A DNA stretch of 64,000 nucleotides from Gramella sp. Hel_I_59 (lineage in GTDB: Bacteria; Bacteroidota; Bacteroidia; Flavobacteriales; Flavobacteriaceae), in contig NZ_VFME01000001.1 in the NCBI RefSeq assembly GCF_006714895.1, positions 1,922,001 to 1,986,000 of the forward strand. The letters run 5' to 3'. Numbering within the stretch: position 1 is the stretch's first letter; each line of letters opens with the position of its first letter. The position numbers and the translations under genes are program-made. This document shows, piece by piece, positions 24,903 through 33,102 of this stretch. Below the pieces are notes generated by a model. The model did not search any database. It had not been told where the DNA came from and saw nothing but the letters and a program-made list of their open reading frames with translations.

Positions 24903-26177
24903 ATGGATAACATGATCGATATTATTTGTTTTTTCGAAGATCTATTTCTGGATTATGGAATGAATGCTGTTCTGGCACAGTATCTCAATTTGCTAATCAA
25001 CATTGTTGCACTTACGTTTATCGTGTTTGCAGCTAATTATGTGGTTAAGCATTTTGTGATAGAAGCCATTAGTGCCTTTACCAATCGCACAAAAACCACT
25101 ATAGACGACTTTCTTATTAAAAGTAACTTCCCGAGATACATAGGGAGGTTTCTGCCTATATATATAGTTTACGAGTTATTCCCATTAATTTTTATAGACT
25201 TTCCGAGGATTCTAGAATTCTTCTTTTATACGATGAAGATCTATATCATCATCCTGGTGGTCTGGATCTGTCGAAGTGTGCTTCGCTCTACAAGAAATTA
25301 TCTAAAAACCAGATCGGAGTTTAATGACAAGCCACTGGAAAGCTTCAGCCAGATCATCATGATCTTTCTCTGGATCATTGGCCTAATGTTTATGTTTTCT
25401 GTCATTACAGGTAAATCTGTAATTGGATTCGCAATATCTTTAGGTGCCGCTTCCGCAGTAATTTTACTAATTTTTAAAGATACAATCTTAGGTTTAGTTG
25501 CCTCCATACAAGTATCTGTAAATGATATAGTTAGAATTGGAGACTGGATCACATTTCAGAAATTTGGAGCAGATGGAACGGTTACCGAAATTAATCTTGC
25601 AACGGTTCGTGTGCAAAACTGGGATAATACTTATACCACGATTCCAACCTATAGTCTTATTTCAGATTCTTTTCAGAATTGGAGAGGTATGCAGGAGTCA
25701 CCAGGAAGAAGAATCAAACGTTCGGTTTTTATCAAGCAGAATTCTGTAAAGTTTCTTGGACCCGAAGACATAGCAAAGCTGAAAAAGATTCAACTAATAG
25801 CTCCTTATTTGGAAAACAGGCAGTCTGAAATTGATAAGTATAACGAGACAAATAACATAGACAAAAGTGTCCTTATAAACGGAAGGAATCAAACGAACCT
25901 AGGTATTTTCAGGAAGTATGCAGACTCTTATTTGCAGGATCATTCAGCCATCCATAAAGAGATGTATTTGATTGTAAGACATCTCGCTCCTACACCTAAT
26001 GGAATTCCTCTGGAAATACTGTGTTTCAGTAGAGATAAACGCTGGGAAAATTTTGAGTATATTTCCGCAGATATTTTTGACCATCTTATTGCTGCCATCC
26101 CTTACTTTGATCTTCAGTTATTTGAAGCTCCATCTGGCGATGACATCCGTAATTTTCTATCAGAGAGATCAAACTAA
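24903..26177 (+). CDS. MscS family mechanosensitive channel, long YbdG-like form
   Basis: A 424-residue protein with about five membrane helices in residues 15-200. The pore-lining helix has G-F-A-I-S-L-G-A-A-S-A-V-I-L-L-I-F-K-D-T-I-L-G, followed by the beta domain V-N-D-I-V-R-I-G-D-W-I-T with W-R-G-M after it. An inserted helical segment near residues 285-345 is as in YbdG-type channels. It opens under membrane tension to release solutes on hypo-osmotic shock. It starts a group with an EEP hydrolase and a second MscS gene. Confidence 0.9.
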   Translation: MDNMIDIICFFEDLFLDYGMNAVLAQYLNLLINIVALTFIVFAANYVVKHFVIEAISAFTNRTKTTIDDFLIKSNFPRYIGRFLPIYIVYELFPLIFIDFPRILEFFFYTMKIYIIILVVWICRSVLRSTRNYLKTRSEFNDKPLESFSQIIMIFLWIIGLMFMFSVITGKSVIGFAISLGAASAVILLIFKDTILGLVASIQVSVNDIVRIGDWITFQKFGADGTVTEINLATVRVQNWDNTYTTIPTYSLISDSFQNWRGMQESPGRRIKRSVFIKQNSVKFLGPEDIAKLKKIQLIAPYLENRQSEIDKYNETNNIDKSVLINGRNQTNLGIFRKYADSYLQDHSAIHKEMYLIVRHLAPTPNGIPLEILCFSRDKRWENFEYISADIFDHLIAAIPYFDLQLFEAPSGDDIRNFLSERSN

Positions 26178-26191
26178 CTAACAAACCAAAA

Positions 26192-27295
26192 ATGAAATTA
26201 AAACCTTTTCTACAGGGCTTCGGAATACTTGCTGTACTAATCACCTTAATTCCGATCGTCGCTGTAGACTTCTGGTGGGTGAGAATGTTCGATTATCCAC
26301 ATATTCAGCTAACGTTGCTAACGCTTATGGCAATATTCGCTTACTTTTTAAGGTTTAAGATCTCAAATTGGAGAGATTATGCTTTTATGATCATACTAGT
26401 AGGTTGCTTTATCTACCAGTTTGTAAAGATTTTACCTTATACTCCATTTGTTCCTTACGATGTTGGAAAACCAACAGAAACGGTTGACAATCAAACGGGT
26501 ATGATGTTGCTAACCTCTAATGTACTTCAGAAAAATAAAGAGAAAGCGATCCTGATCGAAGAGATGAAAAAACTGAATCCCGATGTTGCTGTTTTTACTG
26601 AAACTGATATTAAATGGTCAGATGCCATCAAAGCAGGTATCGGGAGCAATTATCCGTATAAAGTTGAAGTACCTCTTGACAATACGTATGGGATGCTTTT
26701 GTATTCAAAATTTAAGTTGAACAATTCTCAGGTGAAATATATCGTGGATGATAGTATTCCTTCTATTCACACTGAAATTGAACTACGTTCCGGGGATAGG
26801 ATTCAACTACACGCAATTCATCCTACTCCTCCTATGCCACAACATAACCCATCATCTTCAGATCGTGATGCTGAAATGATGAAAATTGCTCTTGAATCTA
26901 TGGATTCTGATATTCCAGTTGTAGTGATAGGAGATTTTAATGATGTTGCCTGGTCTCAGACTACAAGTATGTTTCAAACTGTTGGTGAATTGCTGGATGT
27001 TAGAAAAGGACGAAGTTTCTATAATACATTCAATGCCAAAAGTTTTATCATGCGCTGGTCATTGGATCATATATTTGTTTCTGAAGAATTTAGAGTAGAA
27101 AAGATTGCTTTGGGAGATGATGTAAAATCTGATCACTTTCCTTTTTACGCCCAACTATTCTTACAACCAGAATTAGCTGAAGAGCAAAAACCTGATGACG
27201 CTCCTGAAGATGAGATCAAGAAGGCGAAAGAACAAATTGCTGAAGAAGAGAAAGAAAATACAGAGAAAGGTCCTAACGGATCTAGTAATCAATAA
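26192..27295 (+). CDS. Endonuclease/exonuclease/phosphatase (EEP) family protein, membrane anchored
   Basis: A 367-residue protein. Three hydrophobic helices (about 8-80) precede an EEP domain (about 105-330) with T-S-N-V-L-Q, V-F-T-E-T-D (catalytic Glu), G-D-F-N-D-V-A-W-S, S-L-D-H-I-F and the final K-S-D-H-F-P catalytic His. The tail (about 330-367) is Glu/Lys-rich. Such membrane-bound EEP proteins probably act outside the inner membrane as nucleases or phosphodiesterases; the substrate is unknown. It sits between two MscS genes, 14 bases after the first. Confidence 0.87.
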   Translation: MKLKPFLQGFGILAVLITLIPIVAVDFWWVRMFDYPHIQLTLLTLMAIFAYFLRFKISNWRDYAFMIILVGCFIYQFVKILPYTPFVPYDVGKPTETVDNQTGMMLLTSNVLQKNKEKAILIEEMKKLNPDVAVFTETDIKWSDAIKAGIGSNYPYKVEVPLDNTYGMLLYSKFKLNNSQVKYIVDDSIPSIHTEIELRSGDRIQLHAIHPTPPMPQHNPSSSDRDAEMMKIALESMDSDIPVVVIGDFNDVAWSQTTSMFQTVGELLDVRKGRSFYNTFNAKSFIMRWSLDHIFVSEEFRVEKIALGDDVKSDHFPFYAQLFLQPELAEEQKPDDAPEDEIKKAKEQIAEEEKENTEKGPNGSSNQ

Positions 27296-27337
27296 TACTA
27301 AAGGTATATATTAAACTACACGATTTAATTATTTTTA

Positions 27338-28264
27338 GTGAAACAAAAATTCATGCAAAGTCGGGCTGAACAGGAATTGGAAACTATTGAAGGATCATTT
27401 AATCAATTTTATCAAAATTTAATTGATCAATTACCTGGTATTGGACTCGGTTTAGTGATCATTGTTCTAGGTGTACTTATTGGAATCTGGCTGGGAAGAT
27501 TTTTCACCAAACGAATATCTGCCAGGACTTCAGATCCTTTAATGAGTAAGTTTCTTGGTAAGGCTATCAGATTCCTGATCATTATCACATCCATTATGCT
27601 TGCCTTGAAAGCTGCGGGTCTTGGAGGTGTCGCTACCGGTATCCTTACCGCAGCCGGAGCAAGTGCGGTTGTTTTAGGTTTTGCGTTTAAAGATATTGGT
27701 GAGAATTTTATCGCAGGAATAATTCTGGCATTTAACCGTCCATTTGATGTAAACGATACTGTAGAAATTGGTAATAACTTTGGAAAAGTGAAAGCCCTTG
27801 AATTCAGATATACTAAGCTCAAAACTTTTGATGGGAAGGATGTGTATATCCCAAATAGTGATGTATTAACGAAGCCGGCTACCAATTATACTGAAGACGG
27901 ATTTTTTCGATGGAGCTTTATTATTGGAATTGCCTATGAAGATAATATTGACGGTGCTAAAAAGACTGTGATGGAAGCCTTACGAAAGGAGCCTACTGTC
28001 ATCGAAGATGCAGAACATCAAAATTTCGTTATCGAAGATGAACTTGCCACCAGTACGGTAAATCTAAAAGTGTTTTTCTGGGTGGATACCACCGATTTCA
28101 GGATGCAGGCGATGATCACCAAAGGGAATGTGGTAAGAGCTGTAAAAGAGGCACTGGAAGACAATGGCTATTATCTACCAGCAGATATTCAGGAAATAAA
28201 ATTATATGGTGGAGAGACAGATTTTCCTGTTGGGGTTTCTAATAAAAAGGAAAAAACCGACTAG
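27338..28264 (+). CDS. MscS family mechanosensitive channel, short form
   Basis: Up to 308 residues with three membrane helices (about 33-130). The TM3 pore motif G-I-L-T-A-A-G-A-S-A-V-V-L-G-F-A-F-K-D-I-G-E-N-F and the beta-domain start R-P-F-D-V-N-D-T-V-E-I are textbook MscS. The frame starts with GTG at 27338; an ATG at 27353 is an alternative that loses five residues. It acts as a tension-gated safety valve in the inner membrane. Its stop abuts the convergent thioesterase gene without a gap. Confidence 0.92.
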   Translation: MKQKFMQSRAEQELETIEGSFNQFYQNLIDQLPGIGLGLVIIVLGVLIGIWLGRFFTKRISARTSDPLMSKFLGKAIRFLIIITSIMLALKAAGLGGVATGILTAAGASAVVLGFAFKDIGENFIAGIILAFNRPFDVNDTVEIGNNFGKVKALEFRYTKLKTFDGKDVYIPNSDVLTKPATNYTEDGFFRWSFIIGIAYEDNIDGAKKTVMEALRKEPTVIEDAEHQNFVIEDELATSTVNLKVFFWVDTTDFRMQAMITKGNVVRAVKEALEDNGYYLPADIQEIKLYGGETDFPVGVSNKKEKTD

Positions 28265-28651
28265 TTATTTAAGTCGGTCTTTTACAAATTCTATTTTATT
28301 CTTTCCATGTGGTTTAGGTTTGCCATCGTCTCCTAAAGCTACCATAACTATGCGATCTACGGTAATAATGGTTTCTCTGGTCATTTTATTTCTAACTTCA
28401 CATTGAAGCGTAAGGGAAGCAGTTCCAAATTTTATTACCTCAATCCCAATCTCCACGATATCACCCTGATGAGCAGAACTTCTAAAGTCTATCTCACTCA
28501 TATATTTAGTGACGGTTTTGGGGTTTTCTAATTGAACTATACTATATAAAGCACATTCTTCGTCTATCCACTCTAACAAACGGCCACCAAATAAAGTTCC
28601 GTTAGGATTTAAGTCTTCAGGTTTAATCCATTTTCTGGTATGAAATCTCAT
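28265..28651 (-). CDS. Acyl-CoA thioesterase, hotdog fold (YciA/BACH-like)
   Basis: A 128-residue hotdog protein. N-P-N-G-T-L-F-G-G-R-L-L-E-W-I-D-E (residues 16-32) holds the catalytic Asp and hotdog helix of the acyl-CoA hydrolase group. Members hydrolyse acyl-CoA to free acid and CoA in the cytosol. The Nudix gene ends 122 bases away on the same strand, separated by a terminator, so this is a separate unit. Confidence 0.9.
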   Translation of the reverse strand: MRFHTRKWIKPEDLNPNGTLFGGRLLEWIDEECALYSIVQLENPKTVTKYMSEIDFRSSAHQGDIVEIGIEVIKFGTASLTLQCEVRNKMTRETIITVDRIVMVALGDDGKPKPHGKNKIEFVKDRLK

Positions 28652-28665
28652 GTTTTTATTTTGAA

Positions 28666-28698
28666 GATAATTTAAAAGACCCGCTAAATCACGGGTCT
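28666..28698 (-). terminator. Terminator of the Nudix gene
   Basis: AGACCCG (28677-28683) pairs with CGGGTCT (28692-28698). On the minus strand a TTTTAAATT tract follows the stem. Confidence 0.78.
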
Positions 28699-28773
28699 AA
28701 GATAGAATTAGCATATTCTGAAAAAAATAAAATCAATTTAAAAATTCTTCAGAAAATGATTTATAAAATTAGA

Positions 28774-29193
28774 TTATAAGAATTGCTGTGCTACATTAAT
28801 GATCTCGTCATGATCAAATGCCAGTTCCATTTTAGGCAAATCTTCCACAGCAACCCATCTTGCATCCCGGGCATCATCTGAGGGAGAAAGATCTTCTTCG
28901 CAAAAAATTCTACTTAAGAATGCAATTGAGATGGTATGCCCTCGAGGATCCCGCCCTGGATTTCCGAAGGCTTGTACCTGTTCCATACTTTTAACAACCA
29001 CACCGGTCTCCTCTTTCAGTTCTCTTTTTGCTGCAGTTTCAAGGTCCTCCCCTTCATCTACAAATCCGCCAGGCAGAGCCCATTGATCTTTAAATGGCTC
29101 ATTCTTACGCTGAATCAGTAAAACCTTAAATAAATTATTTGTTTTACAGAATACGACGCTGTCAACTGTTACCGCTATCTTATTATCTGCCAT
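28774..29193 (-). CDS. Nudix hydrolase
   Basis: A 139-residue Nudix protein with a complete Nudix box at residues 43-65 (Gly43, Glu49, Arg57-Glu58, Glu61-Glu62, Gly64). The N-terminal K-V-L-L-I-Q-R-K and D-Q-W-A-L-P-G-G resemble the ADP-ribose pyrophosphatase/NrtR-domain group. It hydrolyses a nucleoside diphosphate linked to another group; the exact substrate cannot be read from sequence. The aldehyde dehydrogenase gene lies 5 bases upstream on the same strand, so they form an operon. Confidence 0.9.
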   Translation of the reverse strand: MADNKIAVTVDSVVFCKTNNLFKVLLIQRKNEPFKDQWALPGGFVDEGEDLETAAKRELKEETGVVVKSMEQVQAFGNPGRDPRGHTISIAFLSRIFCEEDLSPSDDARDARWVAVEDLPKMELAFDHDEIINVAQQFL

Positions 29194-29198
29194 AGAGT

Positions 29199-30551
29199 TT
29201 ATTTTATATAGACTGTTTTCTTATTTACAAATTCCTGAATACCATCTAATGAAAGTTCTCGACCATAACCTGAGATTTTGGTGCCTCCAAATGGAAGACG
29301 AGGATCACTTTTTACAAGCTCATTTACGAATACTGCACCATCTTCAAATTCCGGAATTATATCTTTCGCAAAATCCATATCTTCAGTAAATATTGAAACC
29401 CCCAAGCCAAAATCTGAGCTATTTACAAGTTCGATAGCTTCTTCCGCAGTTTTAAATCTAGTGATACCAATTGCAGGCCCAAAAGTTTCCTCTTTGAACA
29501 TGGACATCTCTTTAGTTACACCACCCAGCACCGTTGGTTGCATATATGCACCATCTCTTTCACCGCCAATGAGAATCTTTGCTCCAGCGTCTACAGAAGA
29601 TTTTATTTGCTTCTCCAGATCTTCAGCGAGATCTACTCTGGCCATAGTACCAATAAAAGTATCCTCGTTCATAGGATCTCCACTTTTGAGTTCCTTTACT
29701 TTTTCAACATAATTCTTTGTGAACTCTTCAGCGATATTTTCATGGATAATAAGTCTTTTTCCTGCAATGCAGCTTTGTCCTGTATTCTGAAACCTTGCTT
29801 GAATGCAGGTGTCAATCGCAGCATCCATATTTGCGTTGTCGAAAACTACCAATGCATTACTACCTCCTAATTCCAGTACAGATTTTTTTATCTCACTACC
29901 AGCGGTGGAAGCCACTGCAGCTCCTGCAGGCTTAGAACCTGTAAGAGTAACAGCCTTTATTCTTTTATCTTTTATGACATCATCGATCTTGTCGCTTCCT
30001 ACCGTCATATTCTGAAAACAATATTTTGGAAAACCAGCTCTCTCAAATACTTTCTGAATATTATTTGCAGAACGCATTACGTTGCTAGCATGTTTGAGAA
30101 CACCTATATTACCGGCCATCAATGCGGGAGCAGCAAATCTAAACACCTGCCAGAATGGATAGTTCCAGGGCATAACAGCCAGAACTACTCCAATAGGCTC
30201 ATAACTTACATAACTCTTTTGAGCATCTGTATCAACTAGCCTGTCAGCAAGGTGTTCTTCAGCATGCTTGGCATAGTATTCACAAACCCACGCACATTTT
30301 TCAATTTCAGAAATGCTTTGAGAAATTGGCTTCCCCATTTCCAGTGTTATATCCCGGGCGTATTCCTCCTTATTGGCTTTGAGCTCTTCCGCAGCATTTT
30401 TCATGAATTCTGCACGTTCACCCATGCTGGTTTTTCTCCAGAGTTTATATCGCTGCTGGGCATTCTCTAAAACTTCATCGATCTGTTCTTTAGAGAGCTC
30501 TTCAAATTTCTCAATGGTCTCACCGGTATATGGATTCTTAGATGCAATCAT
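29199..30551 (-). CDS. NAD(P)-dependent aldehyde dehydrogenase, succinate-semialdehyde type
   Basis: A 450-residue ALDH. Catalytic Cys261 lies in T-G-Q-S-C-I-A-G, general base Glu227 in L-E-L-G-G-S-N, and N-Y-P-F-W near residue 130 is the cofactor-site Asn. The short N-terminus and E-M-G-K-P style match the group annotated as NAD-dependent succinate-semialdehyde dehydrogenase (Sad/GabD-like). It oxidises an aldehyde to the acid. No GABA transaminase gene is nearby, so the physiological aldehyde is uncertain. It is followed by a Nudix gene in the same operon. Confidence 0.9.
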   Translation of the reverse strand: MIASKNPYTGETIEKFEELSKEQIDEVLENAQQRYKLWRKTSMGERAEFMKNAAEELKANKEEYARDITLEMGKPISQSISEIEKCAWVCEYYAKHAEEHLADRLVDTDAQKSYVSYEPIGVVLAVMPWNYPFWQVFRFAAPALMAGNIGVLKHASNVMRSANNIQKVFERAGFPKYCFQNMTVGSDKIDDVIKDKRIKAVTLTGSKPAGAAVASTAGSEIKKSVLELGGSNALVVFDNANMDAAIDTCIQARFQNTGQSCIAGKRLIIHENIAEEFTKNYVEKVKELKSGDPMNEDTFIGTMARVDLAEDLEKQIKSSVDAGAKILIGGERDGAYMQPTVLGGVTKEMSMFKEETFGPAIGITRFKTAEEAIELVNSSDFGLGVSIFTEDMDFAKDIIPEFEDGAVFVNELVKSDPRLPFGGTKISGYGRELSLDGIQEFVNKKTVYIK

Positions 30552-30714
30552 GATTTTCCTTAGCTTTTATTTTAAATATAAGAACTTGAAAGTGTCTCCC
30601 AAGTTCGATTAAGAAGGATTTAACTCGCAGTTGTTTATAAACGGTTTACAACTAAGGTGATGGCATAGAGGTTGAGACATCTCTATTGCATATATTTAAT
30701 AAAACTTACTTGCC

Positions 30715-31125
30715 ATGAATCCTAGAGACATCAAATTACTGGAACTCAGGCCTGAGATTCCTTCTGCTAGAATTACAGATAATATGAGCGATGAAGAACG
30801 TTTTCAAAATAAAACGCTCCGTCCTATTGCTAAACTTCAGAATGATCTAATTCTGGCTATGTTTAGAAATTACATCAAAAAGCACAAAAACAAATTTTAC
30901 GAATTGAAACTGGATCGTAGATTGATCTACGTTGAAACTGCAATTCAGAAGGATATAAAATTCCGAAACAGTTTAAAGGGTGCGATCATCGGGCAGTTTA
31001 CTATTGAAGAGTATGATACATATATCCTCAATAGTTCTGCATTGAACAAGCGAATGATGAATATTGTTCGTGAAAGATTACAAAGTAATATTCAATTACT
31101 AGAAAAACATGATGTAGCGTACTAG
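30715..31125 (+). CDS. Conserved small cytosolic protein of unknown function
   Basis: A 136-residue helical, basic protein (L-L-E-L-R-P-E-I-P, then E-E-R-F-Q-N-K-T-L-R-P-I-A-K-L-Q-N-D-L). From memory, similar flavobacterial proteins are sometimes labelled glyoxalase, but I see none of the metal-binding His/Glu pattern of glyoxalases, so I do not use that name. It has no signal peptide or membrane segment. Its last 27 bases overlap the 3' end of the convergent DUF3307 gene. Confidence 0.72.
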   Translation: MNPRDIKLLELRPEIPSARITDNMSDEERFQNKTLRPIAKLQNDLILAMFRNYIKKHKNKFYELKLDRRLIYVETAIQKDIKFRNSLKGAIIGQFTIEEYDTYILNSSALNKRMMNIVRERLQSNIQLLEKHDVAY

Positions 31126-31833
31126 GAAGCCTACAATTACCGTGATGGTAAAACTCATAAGAGTTCCTACCAGAACGTATTCAGTCTGCTTTCTGGCTCC
31201 GGTTTCAGCTTTATCACTGAACCTGAGAATCGATTTTGCGGCTATCAGAAATCCTATTGCTGAAAAATTATCGGTAAGAATAAAAGTGAGCACAAGAATT
31301 CTTTCAAAAATCCCAATATAGCGGCCAGCAGCATCAAGACTATTTTTCTGCAAATCATCTTTGACTTCTGTTTGCCAGCGACTTGTTGCCTTTCCAATTA
31401 AAAATCCTGAAGGGAAGATCACTAGCATATACCCCATAATGACCGCAAGAATTGAAGTGGAATTGATCATTTCCTGTAAGAACAAGATCACATTTTTAAA
31501 ATTATCTGTGAGATAAAGCCACGCAAAGATTATGGCAATTAAGTGAAGTAGCTGATCCAGCACAAACATTTTTAAAGTATCCTTTCCAGACTGTAGTTTC
31601 CAAAGGTCTACAATAAAGTGAGTAACACCTATAAAAATGGCAATATACCAGAGTTCAGGATCTGCCAGGAATATAAATGTTAGAATTCCCGCTACGATCG
31701 AATGCAGGTAAAGGAATCGTGATCTGCCTTTTTTCCTTCTTTTATGCTCCACCCATTTAGTAGGCTGCAGTACAAAATCGGTTACTACATGTGCCAGTAA
31801 CAATTGTAAAAGAATCAAAATACTATTCTCCAT
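31099..31833 (-). CDS. DUF3307 family membrane protein
   Basis: A 244-residue protein with about six membrane helices. The N-terminal L-L-L-A-H-V-V-T-D-F-V-L-Q-P and the Y-L-H-S-I-V-A and T-H-F-I-V-D-L-W-K-L motifs define DUF3307; the conserved His and Asp look like metal ligands within the membrane. Function is unknown. It follows the SatD-family gene with an 11-base overlap, and this pairing recurs in other bacteria as far as I recall. Confidence 0.85.
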   Translation of the reverse strand: MENSILILLQLLLAHVVTDFVLQPTKWVEHKRRKKGRSRFLYLHSIVAGILTFIFLADPELWYIAIFIGVTHFIVDLWKLQSGKDTLKMFVLDQLLHLIAIIFAWLYLTDNFKNVILFLQEMINSTSILAVIMGYMLVIFPSGFLIGKATSRWQTEVKDDLQKNSLDAAGRYIGIFERILVLTFILTDNFSAIGFLIAAKSILRFSDKAETGARKQTEYVLVGTLMSFTITVIVGFLVRYIMFF

Positions 31834-32488
31834 CTATAAAATGTTGTTTCATTACTTGTTCGTATCGCTCCATCAAACTTAAGATAGCATCCCATCCGGC
31901 AGCTTTTTTACGTTGATTAACAGCTGACTGACTAATGCCCAATGTTTCTGCAATTTCAGTCTCTTTCATTTCCTTTAGCAGATAATAGATAACTTCTGCT
32001 GAAGCACTACTCCATTTATCGGTGATTGTATCAAATAGCAAAAATGCATTATCGAATTCATGGTTAACCTCCTCAATTCCGGTTTTTAGTGTCATTTTCC
32101 TACCGGTCTTCTTCATTTCGTCAAGAGTACGTCCAGAGTATTGAAAAGCTTCCCCATTTGATTCCATGATCGATTCTCTTTCAAATTCGATCGTTCCTAT
32201 ACCTATTGAAATTCTAAGATCGGCTTCAATACGATAGGAATTAGAATCAATAGCTTTCTGGGATCGTAATTTATTAACAGCTGACTTAATTCTTAAAGCA
32301 CTTCGGAATGAAAATACAGGTTCTATTATACCTTGTAGGCTGTCACCTCTATACAATTCGAATTTAGAATTTTTATACTTCCTTTCAATTCCCTCGATCT
32401 CTGCATTAAGAATGTCCAGGACCTCAGTTAGTAATTCACCTGAATATCTGGTGGAATTAAGCAAGTCGGCGGTGATTACTGCAATCAT
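31823..32488 (-). CDS. SatD family protein with C-terminal helix-turn-helix
   Basis: A 221-residue protein. Residues 1-150 match the SatD family: I-T-A-D-L-L-N-S-T-R (Asp8), E-L-Y-R-G-D-S-L-Q-G (Asp49) and D-L-R-I-S-I-G-I-G (90-98). That spacing resembles the beta-D-x-x / G-D / R-x-G-I-G order of class III nucleotide cyclase cores. Residues about 165-200 are a helix-turn-helix (T-E-I-A-E-T-L-G-I-S-Q-S-A-V-N-Q-R). It may therefore be a transcription regulator with a nucleotide-sensing or vestigial cyclase domain (inference). It is co-transcribed with the DUF3307 membrane protein. Confidence 0.8.
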   Translation of the reverse strand: MIAVITADLLNSTRYSGELLTEVLDILNAEIEGIERKYKNSKFELYRGDSLQGIIEPVFSFRSALRIKSAVNKLRSQKAIDSNSYRIEADLRISIGIGTIEFERESIMESNGEAFQYSGRTLDEMKKTGRKMTLKTGIEEVNHEFDNAFLLFDTITDKWSSASAEVIYYLLKEMKETEIAETLGISQSAVNQRKKAAGWDAILSLMERYEQVMKQHFIDGE

Positions 32489-32642
32489 ATACTAAAATAT
32501 AAAAATAAGCTTAAAGGCTAATATAGTAATTTTATAAGCAAATAGACTTATTTAACTCAGAGCGCGTATTAAATATTTGCTAATTGCTCGGCTATGACTT
32601 TTAGCTTAATTAATTTTAATTCCAATCTAGAAATTAAATACA

Positions 32643-33095
32643 ATGGTAGCTAATAAAGCAGAATTATTCAACAAATGTCTCGATACTGTAAATAGACAGA
32701 TCGATAAATATCAAAATGAAATGGACCAGATCAAACAGTCCATGGAGAACAATGATGCTCATACAGACTATGATGAGGACGATAGCAAAGGGCAATTACT
32801 TGGGGACTTTGAAAAGTATGCGGAATACCTTGACAACTCAAGGAAAATGAAAGAAAAACTAAGCAAAATAGATAGAAATCATTATACGGAAGCTGTTGAT
32901 TTTGGGAGTGTTATAGAGACCAATGAGAATTATTACTTTATATCTGCCGCTTTAGGAAAAATTGATATGGAGGATGGAACTTCTGTTTATGCAATTAGTA
33001 CAGATGCTCCAATATTTAGTGAAATGAAAGGTAAAAAAGCCGGTGATAAATTTTCATTCAACAATAAAGAACAGGAAATAAAAGAAGTTCACTAG
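32643..33095 (+). CDS. Short GreA/GreB-like (secondary-channel) protein
   Basis: A 150-residue protein: an N-terminal coiled-coil hairpin (about 5-75) whose tip is rich in acid residues (D-Y-D-E-D-D, 42-47), then an FKBP-like C-terminal domain (about 83-150, ending D-A-P-I-F-S-E-M-K-G-K-K-A-G-D-K-F-S-F). This is the layout of Gre factors, which enter the RNA polymerase secondary channel. From memory, relatives in Flavobacteriia are often mislabelled 3-oxoacyl-ACP synthase. Whether it stimulates transcript cleavage or inhibits polymerase is unknown. It converges with the HD gene 7 bases away. Confidence 0.72.
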   Translation: MVANKAELFNKCLDTVNRQIDKYQNEMDQIKQSMENNDAHTDYDEDDSKGQLLGDFEKYAEYLDNSRKMKEKLSKIDRNHYTEAVDFGSVIETNENYYFISAALGKIDMEDGTSVYAISTDAPIFSEMKGKKAGDKFSFNNKEQEIKEVH

Positions 33096-33102
33096 AATTG
33101 TT

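Noticed and set aside
29278..29712. A 144-codon open frame on the plus strand inside the aldehyde dehydrogenase gene
   Set aside because: It is antisense to a clear, full-length ALDH with intact catalytic residues, and its product is a low-complexity Ser/Pro/Phe-rich string typical of a shadow frame.
30629..30653. AGTTGT...ACAACT inverted repeat upstream of the 136-residue protein gene
   Set aside because: Only six bases pair and the centre does not match; too weak to call an operator.
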